From contig NZ_CP134696.1 in assembly GCF_031851795.1 (NCBI RefSeq), positions 6,138,001 through 6,202,000 of the forward strand: a DNA stretch of 64,000 bases, given 5' to 3'. This document shows, piece after piece, positions 46,739-55,380 of this stretch; position 1 is the stretch's first letter; each line of letters opens with the position of its first letter. The notes beneath the pieces are model-generated. The model was given only the letters and a program-made list of their open reading frames with translations. It was not told the origin of the DNA and searched no databases. Made by a program: the position numbers and the translations under genes. This DNA comes from Pontibacter sp. G13. Its GTDB lineage: Bacteria > Bacteroidota > Bacteroidia > J057.

Positions 46739-48100
46739 ATGTCCTCGACCCTTGTCGCTTCTGAATCCAAAACCATTCCCATCATTCCCGGCCACCCGAT
46801 CTTGGGCAATACCGGAGATTTTGCCAAGGGAACCCGCCAGTTTGTCCAGCGAATCGTGAAAGAGTACCCCGAGGGGATCGCCCACGCCAAGATCGCTTTC
46901 CGAGACTTCTACCTGATGTACCATCCCGAGTTGGTGCAGCATGTGTTGGTGAAAAATCATCATAATTACGTCAAGAGCTTTGCGTATGATGGGATCAGGA
47001 CATTTTTGGGAAATGGCCTACTGACGAATGAGGGGGATTTTTGGAAAAAGCAGCGCAGGAGTATTCAGCCTGCTTTTCACCGGACGAGGATTGCGGATAT
47101 GACGACTCAGATGGCGGCCCAGACCGATGCCCTCATGGATGAATGGGAAGAGCTTGGGGTGTCGCAATTGGATCTGCAATCAGAAATGGGGCAATTGACC
47201 AGAGACATCATTTCATTGGCGCTTTTTGGTCCGGAAAATTATGATCCCGCCGAGTCCAAGATGCTCAGCGATGCCTTGTTTTGCTTCCGGAATTACGCCA
47301 ATGACCGGATGAAGAATCCATTCATGGCGCCGTTATTTGTTCCCACCGAATACAATCGCACCTTCAAAAGTTATCGCAAGGATCTTCAACGGATCGTGTT
47401 TGATGCCATTCACGCCTGTGAGCAGTCATACACAGAAGGCGCACCGACCATCGTCCAGATGCTCATGGAAATCGGCCGTGAAACGGGTGAAACGATGAGC
47501 CACCAGCAGCTCTACGATGAGATTGTCACGATTTATGTGGCGGGGCAGGAAACGACTACCAATGCGCTGTTTTTCCTCTTTCATCTGCTCGCTACACATC
47601 CCGAGGTAGAGCGCAAAGTACTGGCGGAAGTGGACGGAATGGCTAGTGATGGCCTCCCGACAGTGGAGGAAATTCGAGGGTTATCCTATTGCCGAATGGT
47701 GATTCAGGAGACACTTCGAATCTATCCGCCCGCTTGGGCCATCAGCAGAACCAATCTCGAAGCGGACCATGTCTGCGGTTATCACATCCCCAAGGGCACC
47801 ATCCAATTCTTGCCGCTGTATGCCTTGCATCATGACGAATCCTACTGGGGGGACCCTGCGGTTTTTAGACCGGAGAGATGGGCGGATGGAGCCAAGCACC
47901 GGGATATGTACTTGCCATTCGGAAGCGGTCCGCGTGTATGCATCGGCAATGAATTCTCGCTGTTGGAAATGCAGGTAGTGATGGCGGTATTGCTGCGTCG
48001 ATTCCGGCTTGCGCATCAATCAGGCAAGGAATTGGACCTGATCACTCCTATGACCATGGGACCCCGCCATCCGGTGAAATTCGATCTCAAACCCCGATAG
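46739..48100 (+). CDS. Cytochrome P450
   Basis: This 453-residue heme monooxygenase has all class motifs: the I-helix AGQETTTNALFFLFHLL, the K-helix E-x-x-R in IQETLRIYPPAW, the PERW motif in VFRPERWADG, and the heme loop LPFGSGPRVCIGNEF with Cys401 as the thiolate ligand. There is no membrane anchor, so it is soluble. The style resembles bacterial CYP4-like or CYP102-like fatty-acid hydroxylases (long helix I, SYCRMVIQET), but the substrate is unknown. No ferredoxin or reductase gene is nearby. It is cotranscribed with PhoX and the Crp/Fnr gene. Confidence 0.92.
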   Translation: MSSTLVASESKTIPIIPGHPILGNTGDFAKGTRQFVQRIVKEYPEGIAHAKIAFRDFYLMYHPELVQHVLVKNHHNYVKSFAYDGIRTFLGNGLLTNEGDFWKKQRRSIQPAFHRTRIADMTTQMAAQTDALMDEWEELGVSQLDLQSEMGQLTRDIISLALFGPENYDPAESKMLSDALFCFRNYANDRMKNPFMAPLFVPTEYNRTFKSYRKDLQRIVFDAIHACEQSYTEGAPTIVQMLMEIGRETGETMSHQQLYDEIVTIYVAGQETTTNALFFLFHLLATHPEVERKVLAEVDGMASDGLPTVEEIRGLSYCRMVIQETLRIYPPAWAISRTNLEADHVCGYHIPKGTIQFLPLYALHHDESYWGDPAVFRPERWADGAKHRDMYLPFGSGPRVCIGNEFSLLEMQVVMAVLLRRFRLAHQSGKELDLITPMTMGPRHPVKFDLKPR

Positions 48101-48115
48101 CCACCCCGATAGCCA

Positions 48116-48685
48116 ATGTCTGCCGCCTTCAAAAAAGCCATTCGCGAAATTTGCGATTTCAGCGATTCCGAATGCGATCTGTTTGTTCCGCATCTCAAGC
48201 GAAAACAGCTTGCCAAGGGCGACTTTTTCCTGCAAGCGGGGGAGGTAGCCCACGAAATCGCCTTTGTTGAATCGGGGGCGCTCAGGCTCTACTATTTGCT
48301 AGACGACAAGGAGGTGAATCAGCATTTCTTCTTGCCGAGCCAGTTTGCGGTGTCATATCCAGACTTTCTCAAGCAACAGGCAGGTCGGCACTTCATTCAG
48401 GCGCTTGAACCATGTGAGCTTATTTCATTTGGGTACGAGGCGCTACAGATGGCCTATGCGAAATCTAAACGCTGGGAGCGATTTGGGAGGCTGATCGCAG
48501 AGCAAATCTACATGGAAAGTATCCATCGAATGGAGTCCATGATGTTCCTATCGGGTGCAGAGCGCTATCGGCAATTGGAGGAGGAACATCCCGATTGGAT
48601 GCACCGAATTCCGCTCTATCATCTCGCATCCTATCTCGGGATGGAGCGTGAGTCCCTGTCGAGGATTCGTTCCCGCAGTAGATAG
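48116..48685 (+). CDS. Crp/Fnr family transcriptional regulator
   Basis: This 189-residue regulator has an N-terminal cyclic-nucleotide-binding-like barrel (LFVPHLKRKQLAKGDFFLQAGEVAHEIAFVESGALRLYYLLDDKEVNQHFFLPSQF) and a C-terminal helix-turn-helix (YHLASYLGMERESLSRIRSR). The PGE/R cAMP loop of true CRP is not conserved, so another effector is likely. It ends the operon behind PhoX and P450 with 15 bases between, and plausibly controls it. Confidence 0.87.
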   Translation: MSAAFKKAIREICDFSDSECDLFVPHLKRKQLAKGDFFLQAGEVAHEIAFVESGALRLYYLLDDKEVNQHFFLPSQFAVSYPDFLKQQAGRHFIQALEPCELISFGYEALQMAYAKSKRWERFGRLIAEQIYMESIHRMESMMFLSGAERYRQLEEEHPDWMHRIPLYHLASYLGMERESLSRIRSRSR

Positions 48686-48782
48686 GGGGATGGTCGATTT
48701 TTCGATTGTGATCTAGGTCAATTTTTGGGGCATGCGTAGCGCCGACCTTGCAGACATGTTACACTCAATCATCAATCGTATC

Positions 48783-49418
48783 ATGTCTAGAATCACATTT
48801 TTCGCAGCGCTGGTAGTGCTCATGGGCTGCCAATCCACCAAAACTCCCACACTCCCGCTTATCACTGAATTGCCCGATCACTCGGAGGCCTACACCATCA
48901 TCTGGTTGGGAACAGGTACGGCTTACCTGTATGAATCCGGTGAATACGTACGGATGGAGTCCGGAGACTATGAATTTCAGGTGACACAGCGTCGATATCC
49001 CAACCGTTGGATCAGCGTCAAGGATGGACATTGGCGGCATCCAGATTATGATTTCGGGAATCTCCCAAGAGATCGAACCATGTATTTCGAACTGGCCTTT
49101 ACCCCAGATCAGCAAGGCGTGGAGGTTGATATGCGCACGTCGATGGGCCCGGGCTCTGGTCGCTCCGATCGGCAATTTCGGGCACAAGTTTTCGAGATTG
49201 AGATGGCCGATATTTCCAAATTCGCCCCCTACAATCGCATGCGGATCACGCAGCAATACCTCTACGAAAGCGGAAGGCTGGAAGAAACGGTCGAACTCTA
49301 CAAGCTGGTGGACGGCGTAGAGCACCCTTACCTCAAGATGGAGGAACGAGCGGACATATATCGGCCGACGACTTTGGATCAGGCTCCTACCGTGATGGGA
49401 GGATATTCCGGGCAATAG
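48783..49418 (+). CDS. Lipoprotein of unknown function
   Basis: This 211-residue predicted lipoprotein has signal MSRITFFAALVVLMGCQS with the lipid Cys near residue 17. The mature part is a lipocalin-like beta-rich domain (YTIIWLGTGTAYLYESGEYVRMESGDYEFQVTQRRYPNRWISVKDGHWRHPD). The frame is open 17 codons further upstream, but the ATG at 48783 gives the lipobox. No family was recognised. Repeat copy E begins 22 bases behind the stop. Confidence 0.72.
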   Translation: MSRITFFAALVVLMGCQSTKTPTLPLITELPDHSEAYTIIWLGTGTAYLYESGEYVRMESGDYEFQVTQRRYPNRWISVKDGHWRHPDYDFGNLPRDRTMYFELAFTPDQQGVEVDMRTSMGPGSGRSDRQFRAQVFEIEMADISKFAPYNRMRITQQYLYESGRLEETVELYKLVDGVEHPYLKMEERADIYRPTTLDQAPTVMGGYSGQ

Positions 49419-49440
49419 GTTCATGCCGAGCGTTTATTGC

Positions 49441-49627
49441 ATTTGGGCGTATCCCGGCGAGTGTGGACTTGATTCCTATCTGGGTAGAGGAGTCGCCGGG
49501 TCAGTCCCTTGCGAGCTCGCTGGCGCTCGGTCGTAGATCTGTGGGCGATATATCGCCGCCCACAGATCTACGACTCCCCCTGATGGGGGCCTCTACAGGC
49601 ACTTTACGCCACACAGATCAGCCGCAC
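49441..49627 (-). repeat. Dispersed structured repeat, copy E
   Basis: Minus-strand copy. It reads GTGCGGCTGATCTGTGTGGC and TAAAGTGCCTG at its 5' end (49627) and GCCGGGATACGCCCAAAT at its 3' end (49441). The hairpin arms are GTAGATCTGTGGGCG and CGCCCACAGATCTAC; the enclosing stem is CCCGGCGA against TCGCCGGG. Confidence 0.8.
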
Positions 49628-49699
49628 ATGGAGATCCTCCCAATCCTGCCCTAAGGCGGGATCTCACGGATGGTATCGCCTAGGTTTCGGTTTCATGGC

Positions 49700-49885
49700 A
49701 GCCGCGTGAAGGATCGTAGTGGCGCGACCATAGGAGCGGTCCGACGGTATACTGCCTGCCAGGAGGGAGATACATGCCCAGATTTGCAGGGTGATCCGGA
49801 GTCATTCATCCGGAGGACGGAGCCCCGCGAACCCACGCAGAGCCTGACCCCGGAGAAGCGCAGCCGACGGGGGCACGCCCAAATC
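49700..49885 (+). repeat. Dispersed structured repeat, copy F (diverged)
   Basis: This weaker copy lies head-to-head with copy E, 72 bases away. Its 3' end (GGGGGCACGCCCAAATCC) is clear, its 5' box is poorly preserved, and the enclosing stem is only partly recoverable (CCCCG against CGGGG). Together E and F occupy most of the 577-base gap. Confidence 0.5.
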
Positions 49886-49995
49886 CAGAAGATTGACCGA
49901 TTGAGCAAGATGTTCGGAATGGACTAATTTTTGCATATTGCCGATCATTGATAATCCGTTCACCGGATTATATTTTCCTCATATCTTGTAATTCT

Positions 49996-50919
49996 ATGAA
50001 AAAGTCTCTGTTGATGATGGGCCTCTGTTTGGCGGTCCTGACGGGGTGTGATCCTGTACCCGAAGTACCCGTAGGGGTCCTGAAAATCAGATTGGCGTTC
50101 GATGCGGATCAAGCTCGACTCGACAATCTAGGGCAACCTTCGGAGATTCCAGACGGCCATGCAGCACAAACGCCGGAGTTCAATGCCATGAGTATTCATT
50201 ACATCGAACTCGTGCCGGATGCATGGACACAATTGGGGGAAGGCTCAGTGGTCTACCGTGGTGAAGAAACTGAAGAAGGGGGAGAAGCAGCGATCAAATT
50301 TGACGCTGCGATCGTGGAAGATGACGGTGGATATTTGCTTGAGCTGCCCATGAGCGAAGTGGCGGCCGGGACTTATGCCTACGCGCGCGCATCCGTAAGT
50401 TACCAGAACTACACGGTGAATTTCGATCTGGATCTGACCGAGTTGGGCTATCCCGGAATTGAGGAATTCCCAGATCAGCGCGGCACAATTGCTTCCTTTG
50501 TGGGGTTCAATACCTACATCGGGAATCTGACGGTGGATCAGGAATCCATTGCCGTCGATGCCAACAAGCGCCAAGGATTTTGGGCTTTCGAGATGGAATT
50601 GGATGAGCCGCTCTCGACTTACTATCAAGAGCCACCATTGACAGGTGAAGCACCAGCAGGTGCAACCACTGTGGTGAATCCGATTTCCAGCCAGTCTCCT
50701 GTCCCTGCAGGTTCTTGCGTCGTAACTGGTGCTTTCGATGCGCCGTTGACGATCACGGAAGCTCGTGACGAAGAGGTGGAATTGACCTTCTCATTCAGCA
50801 TCAACAATAGCTTCGAATGGGAAGACCCGAACGGAAATGGCAAATGGGACTTCACGGTCCAAGGAGCCGAGCCGGTTGTGGATATGGGCTTGCGTGGGCT
50901 TCAGGTCAGCGCTCGATAA
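49996..50919 (+). CDS. Lipoprotein of unknown function
   Basis: This 307-residue predicted lipoprotein has the signal MKKSLLMMGLCLAVLTGCDP with a lipobox at LTGC. The mature part is rich in acidic residues and beta-strand patterns (GVLKIRLAFDADQARLDNLG, TYAYARASVSYQNYTVNFDLDLTELG, NSFEWEDPNGNGKWDF). The first ATG after an upstream open stretch is at 49996 and gives the lipobox, so it was chosen. I do not recognise the family. It ends before a strong terminator. Confidence 0.75.
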   Translation: MKKSLLMMGLCLAVLTGCDPVPEVPVGVLKIRLAFDADQARLDNLGQPSEIPDGHAAQTPEFNAMSIHYIELVPDAWTQLGEGSVVYRGEETEEGGEAAIKFDAAIVEDDGGYLLELPMSEVAAGTYAYARASVSYQNYTVNFDLDLTELGYPGIEEFPDQRGTIASFVGFNTYIGNLTVDQESIAVDANKRQGFWAFEMELDEPLSTYYQEPPLTGEAPAGATTVVNPISSQSPVPAGSCVVTGAFDAPLTITEARDEEVELTFSFSINNSFEWEDPNGNGKWDFTVQGAEPVVDMGLRGLQVSAR

Positions 50920-50961
50920 TCCTCCAACATGAATTAAGATCTTCGACAGATATCTGTACAT

Positions 50962-50993
50962 GGGGCTGCCATACGAGGTAGCCCCTTTTTTTT
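50962..50993 (+). terminator. Intrinsic terminator, abutted by a repeat array
   Basis: GGGGCT pairs with AGCCCC around a 12-base interior, followed by eight T. The inverted-repeat element of the next array begins directly after the last T, at 50994. Confidence 0.85.
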
Positions 50994-51776
50994 GAAGCTG
51001 TTCATGGGGGAGCTATGCTTGCTGCAAGCGCTCATTTGCAGAACCTCCCTTCGCCATTTTTTCGGCCATAGCCCCACTATGGCCTGCAAAACTGGCTTCG
51101 GGAGAACCTCCAACTGATCGCTTTCGCTGTCGCATATCCCCCCATGAACAGCTTCGTTTTTTGAGCTGGCTCTTGGCTTGCGGGTGAAAATTTGTAGAAT
51201 CTCTGTACGCGTTTTTTCGGCCAAGGACCCACTATGGCCTGCAAAACTGGCTTTGGGAGAACCTCCAACTGATCGCTTTCGCTGTCGCATATCCCCCCAT
51301 GAACAGCTTCGTTTTTTGAGCTTGCTCTTGGCTTGCGGGTGAAAATTTGTAGAATCTCTGTACGCGTTTTTTCGGCCATAGCCCCACTATGGCCTGCAAA
51401 ACTGGCTTCGGGAGAACCTCCAACTGATCGCTTTCGCTGTCGCCTATCCCCCCATGAACAGCTTCGTTTTTTGAGCTGGCTCTTGGCCTGTGGGTGAAAA
51501 TTTGAGGAACCTCCTTACGCGTTTTTTCGGCTATAGCCCCACTATGGCCTGCAAAACTGGCTTCGGGAGAACCTCCCACTGATCGCTTTCGCTGTCGCCT
51601 ATCCCCCCATGAACAGCTTCGTTTTTTGAGCTGGCTCTTGGCTTGCGGGTGAAAATTTGTAGAATCTCTGTACGCGTTTTTTCGGCCATAGCCCCACTAT
51701 GGCCTGCAAAACTGGCTTTGGGAGAACCTCCCCCTGATCGCTTTCGCCGTCGCATATCCCCCCATGAACAGCTTCG
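50994..51776. repeat. Array of 155-bp units bounded by GAAGCTGTT.. inverted repeats
   Basis: A complete 162-bp first element (50994-51155) opens with GAAGCTGTTCATGGGGG and closes with CCCCCATGAACAGCTTC. Its interior has the perfect hairpin GGCCATAG-CCCCA-CTATGGCC. The last part of the element is then repeated with a period of exactly 155 bases: the marker TTCGGCC lies at 51061, 51216, 51371, 51526 (as TTCGGCT) and 51681. The left inverted repeat occurs only once, the right one in every unit and followed by GTTTTTT in all but the last. Open frames in the array shift register at each unit and are not believable genes. Confidence 0.85.
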
Positions 51777-51910
51777 TTTCCGGCCATCGGATATGTGGGT
51801 ACGTTTTAGTATTTAATTTTTTGCATGGTAATGCAACCCACGAAAGGGTAATTTGCGACTCCTTACTGGGCGTGAAACGCCCAAGTGATCATCTCTTTAT
51901 CCGCTTTGGA

Positions 51911-52501
51911 ATGTCTGCTGTCAATTACTGGCTGTTGTTATTCGGCCTCATTTGTATCGGAACCCCTGTACTGAGTCAGGAACTTTCGCTCGGAGCGCGT
52001 ATGGGAACCACGCCCCAGACCGTCATCTCGGATAGTGGAAAGTCTGTCCTGCCCAATTCTCATGCGGGATTGTCCGTCACCTACACCCGTCAGCGTTCGG
52101 AAATGGACGTAAACCTTCAGGTCCAAATGCAGAAAGCTCCCGAAGAGGGAGCGATTGTAAGGGTGCCTTTGACGGTAGGACTTCCGGTCGACAAGAAAAA
52201 GCGGGTGAAGCTACGGGCTGGTACTTTCGCGGAGTTTGAAGGGAACCCCGGCAGTAAAACCGCCAAAAAGGTGCGGGTAGGGGTGACTACAGGAATCGAT
52301 GTGAATATCCCGCTGACCAAGAAATTGGTCCTCGTAACCGAGACGAGATTGAGACAAGACCTGAATGGACAGATGGTCCAATCCGATACCTCCTATGTGG
52401 CTCCCGCCAAAAACCTGCAATTTTCCATTTCCTTGGGACTCTCCTGGAAATTGAAACAGGGTAAGGAGAAGAAAACCAAAAAGCCTTCCAGTACGGAATA
52501 A
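51911..52501 (+). CDS. Exported protein, probable outer-membrane beta-barrel-like
   Basis: This 196-residue protein has a signal peptide (MSAVNYWLLLFGLICIGTPVLSQ) and a mature part of alternating strands (LSVTYTRQRSEMDVNLQVQMQK, VRVPLTVGLPVDKKKRVKLRAGTFAEFEG, NLQFSISLGLSWKLKQGKEK) compatible with a small beta-barrel of the PorT or outer-membrane-protein type. The frame is open upstream to 51764 inside the repeat array, but the ATG at 51911 starts the signal peptide. The family call is tentative. A strong terminator follows the stop. Confidence 0.7.
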   Translation: MSAVNYWLLLFGLICIGTPVLSQELSLGARMGTTPQTVISDSGKSVLPNSHAGLSVTYTRQRSEMDVNLQVQMQKAPEEGAIVRVPLTVGLPVDKKKRVKLRAGTFAEFEGNPGSKTAKKVRVGVTTGIDVNIPLTKKLVLVTETRLRQDLNGQMVQSDTSYVAPAKNLQFSISLGLSWKLKQGKEKKTKKPSSTE

Positions 52502-52529
52502 CGATCTCCTGAAGCTAGAGCGGGGATAG

Positions 52530-52574
52530 AACCGGATCGGCATGTGGAAAGTCCGCATGCCAATCCGGTTTTTT
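52530..52574 (+). terminator. Intrinsic terminator
   Basis: AACCGGATCGGCATG pairs with CATGCCAATCCGGTT (one mismatch) around an 11-base loop, followed by TTTT. It ends the beta-barrel-like gene. Confidence 0.85.
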
Positions 52575-52685
52575 GGTGCTGCTTGATGATTGGCATTCAA
52601 TCCTCAAACAGTTAGGTATTCATCCAGGCACGGATGAATAGGGGGGCATATCGTTGCCAAAACCATAAGGCTGGCGTAAGTGATC

Positions 52686-54925
52686 TTGAAAAACCGAAGG
52701 ACTCGAATTCCATTGGAACGAATCGACCTCGGCCCCTTGCTCTGAAAAACCGAAGGACTCAAATTCCATTGGAATGAATCGACCTCGGCCCCTTGCTCTG
52801 AAAAACCGAAGGACTCAAATTCCATTGGAATGAATCGACCTCGGCCCCTTGCTCTGAAAAACCGAAGGACTCGAATTCCATTGGAATGAATCGACCTCGG
52901 CCCCTTGCTCTGAAAAACCGAAGGACTCGAATTCCATTGGAATGAATCGACCTCGGCCCCTTGCTCTGAAAAACCGAAGGACTCAAATTCCATTGGAATG
53001 AATCAACCTCGGCCCCTTGCTCTGAAAAACCGAAGGACTCAAATTCCATTGGAATGAATCGACCTCGGCCCCTTGCTCTGAAAAACCGAAGGACTCGAAT
53101 TCCATTGGAATGAATCGACCTCGGCCCCTTGCTCTGAAAAACCGAAGGACTCGAATTCCATTGGAATGAATCGACCTCGGCCCCTTGCTCTGAAAAACCG
53201 AAGGACTCAAATTCCATTGGAATGAATCAACCTCGGCCCCTTGCTCTGAAAAACCGAAGGACTCAAATTCCATTGGAATGAATCAACCTCGGCCCCTTGC
53301 TCTGAAAAACCGAAGGACTCGAATCCAATTTGGACGAATCAACCTCGGCCCCTTGCTCTGAAAAACCGAAGGACTCGAATTCCATTGGAACGAATCAACC
53401 TCGGCCCCTTGCTCTGAAAAACCGAAGGACTCGAATTCCATTGGAACGAATCAACCTCGGCCCCTTGCTCTGAAAAACCGAAGGACTCAAATTCCATTGG
53501 AATGAATCAACCTCGGCCCCTTGCTCTGAAAAACCGAAGGACTCAAATTCCATTGGAATGAATCAACCTCGGCCCCTTGCTCTGAAAAACCGAAGGACTC
53601 GAATTCCATTGGAACGAATCAACCTCGGCCCCTTGCTCTGAAAAACCGAAGGACTCGAATTCCATTGGAACGAATCGACCTCGGCCCCTTGCTCTGAAAA
53701 ACCGAAGGACTCGAATCCAATTTGGACGAATCGACCTCGGCCCCTTGCTCTGAAAAACCGAAGGACTCGAATCCAATTTGGACGAATCGACCTCGGCCCC
53801 TTGCTCTGAAAAACCGAAGGACTCGAATTCCATTGGAACGAATCGACCTCGGCCCCTTGCTCTGAAAAACCGAAGGACTCGAATCCAATTTGGACGAATC
53901 GACCTCGGCCCCTTGCTCTGAAAAACCGAAGGACTCGAATCCAATTTGGACGAATCGACCTCGGCCCCTTGCTCTGAAAAACCGAAGGACTCGAATCCAA
54001 TTTGGACGAATCAACCTCGGCCCCTTGCTCTGAAAAACCGAAGGACTCAAATTCCATTGGAATGAATCAACCTCGGCCCCTTGCTCTGAAAAACCGAAGG
54101 ACTCGAATTCCATTGGAACGAATCAACCTCGGCCCCTTGCTCTGAAAAACCGAAGGACTCAAATTCCATTGGAATGAATCAACCTCGGCCCCTTGCTCTG
54201 AAAAACCGAAGGACTCGAATTCCATTGGAACGAATCAACCTCGGCCCCTTGCTCTGAAAAACCGAAGGACTCAAATTCCATTGGAACGAATCGACCTCGG
54301 CCCCTTGCTCTGAAAAACCGAAGGACTCGAATTCCATTGGAACGAATCAACCTCGGCCCCTTGCTCTGAAAAACCGAAGGACTCGAATCCAATTTGGACG
54401 AATCGACCTCGGCCCCTTGCTCTGAAAAACCGAAGGACTCGAATTCCATTGGAACGAATCAACCTCGGCCCCTTGCTCTGAAAAACCGAAGGACTCAAAT
54501 TCCATTGGAATGAATCAACCTCGGCCCCTTGCTCTGAAAAACCGAAGGACTCGAATCCAATTTGGACGAATCGACCTCGGCCCCTTGCTCTGAAAAACCG
54601 AAGGACTCGAATCCAATTTGGACGAATCAACCTCGGCCCCTTGCTCTGAAAAACCGAAGGACTCGAATCCAATTTGGACGAATCGACCTCGGCCCCTTGC
54701 TCTGAAAAACCGAAGGACTCGAATCCAATTTGGACGAATCGACCTCGGCCCCTTGCTCTGAAAAACCGAAGGACTCGAATCCAATTTGGACGAATCAACC
54801 TCGGCCCCTTGCTCTGAAAAACCGAAGGACTCGAATTCCATTGGAACGAATCGACCTCGGCCCCTTGCTCTGAAAAACCGAAGGACTCGAATCCAATTTG
54901 GACGAATCGACCTCGGCCCCTTGCT
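52686..54925 (-). repeat. Forty-unit tandem array of a 56-bp hairpin element
   Basis: Exactly 40 units of 56 bp run without a spacer or length change (the CTGAAAAACCG start recurs every 56 bases; the first unit reads TTGAAAAACCG). On the minus strand each unit reads AGAGCAAGGGGCCGAGG, then GATTC, a variable hairpin, GAGTC, CCTTCGG and TTTTT. This parallels the 3' half of the three small-RNA genes at 56.9-57.7 kb. Two hairpin variants occur: 27 units read ATTCCATTGGAA and 13 read ATCCAATTTGGA on the plus strand, with pairing kept by two compensated base pairs. A third position pair also covaries (A with T in 11 units, G with C in 11). It is not CRISPR, because there are no unique spacers. Confidence 0.9.
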
Positions 54926-55194
54926 CTGAATAGTTGAACCGTCTACCTCATTGAGGAAACAAATCCAACCGGATGGCTTTTTTGTTTTTTTAACATTCGA
55001 CCCCATTTCTGGGAGGACCTTTCGAATGTTTCGCATGTCAAATAACTCCGTGCTGACAATACAAGTATAGGGAGGAAAAAGCCGCAATCGTCTATGTTTT
55101 GCTCCAATGGTTATTTTTATGGACAGAACGGTTTTTTTGGGTGGGATGAATGGTTTTTGATGATTCAGAGGTGGGAATAGTTTTATCATGTATA
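54926..55194. other. Flank of the 56-bp array
   Basis: The region between the array and the TonB/TPR terminator has no gene. On the minus strand its last bases before the array (GACGGTTCAACTATTCAGAGC) resemble, loosely, the leader of the small-RNA genes (GACGGTAATCC..ACAAGAGC), so it may be the remains of a founding copy's start. T-runs occur at 54978-54992. Confidence 0.4.
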
Positions 55195-55223
55195 TAAAAA
55201 AATGCAGCCTGAGAGGCTGCATT
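55195..55223 (-). terminator. Terminator of the TonB-C/TPR gene
   Basis: On the minus strand AATGCAGCCT pairs perfectly with AGGCTGCATT around CTC, followed by seven T in a row (including the stem end). It lies about 160 bases past the stop codon at 55381. Confidence 0.8.
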
Positions 55224-55380
55224 CTATGTTTTTTGCCATATTGATCGATGCTCGAATTTGAGATTAGATCAATATTGGAAATTCTATGTTCTGATTATTT
55301 CTCTGCGTGAGAATGGCTTATTCGGAAATCAAGAAATGGGATCTTGAAATGCGAATAGGGTGATTTGTCTAGCAATTAGG

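Noticed and set aside
50934-51787. Overlapping minus-strand ORFs in the 155-bp array
   Set aside because: The unit length shifts frame at each copy, and the inverted repeats and hairpins explain the conservation better than coding.
52686-54925. CRISPR array
   Set aside because: There are no unique spacers; the whole 56 bases repeat, and no cas genes are nearby.
52686-54925. Integron attC-site array
   Set aside because: There are no cassettes between units, the GTTRRRY core is not matched by GTTGATT, and no integrase gene is present.
52604-55222. Long minus-strand open frames across the 56-bp array (repeat motif FESFGFSEQGAEVDS and similar)
   Set aside because: 56 is not a multiple of three, so the same DNA is read in all three frames every 168 bases. 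The frames stay open only because the unit lacks stop codons on that strand. No start signal or family supports them.
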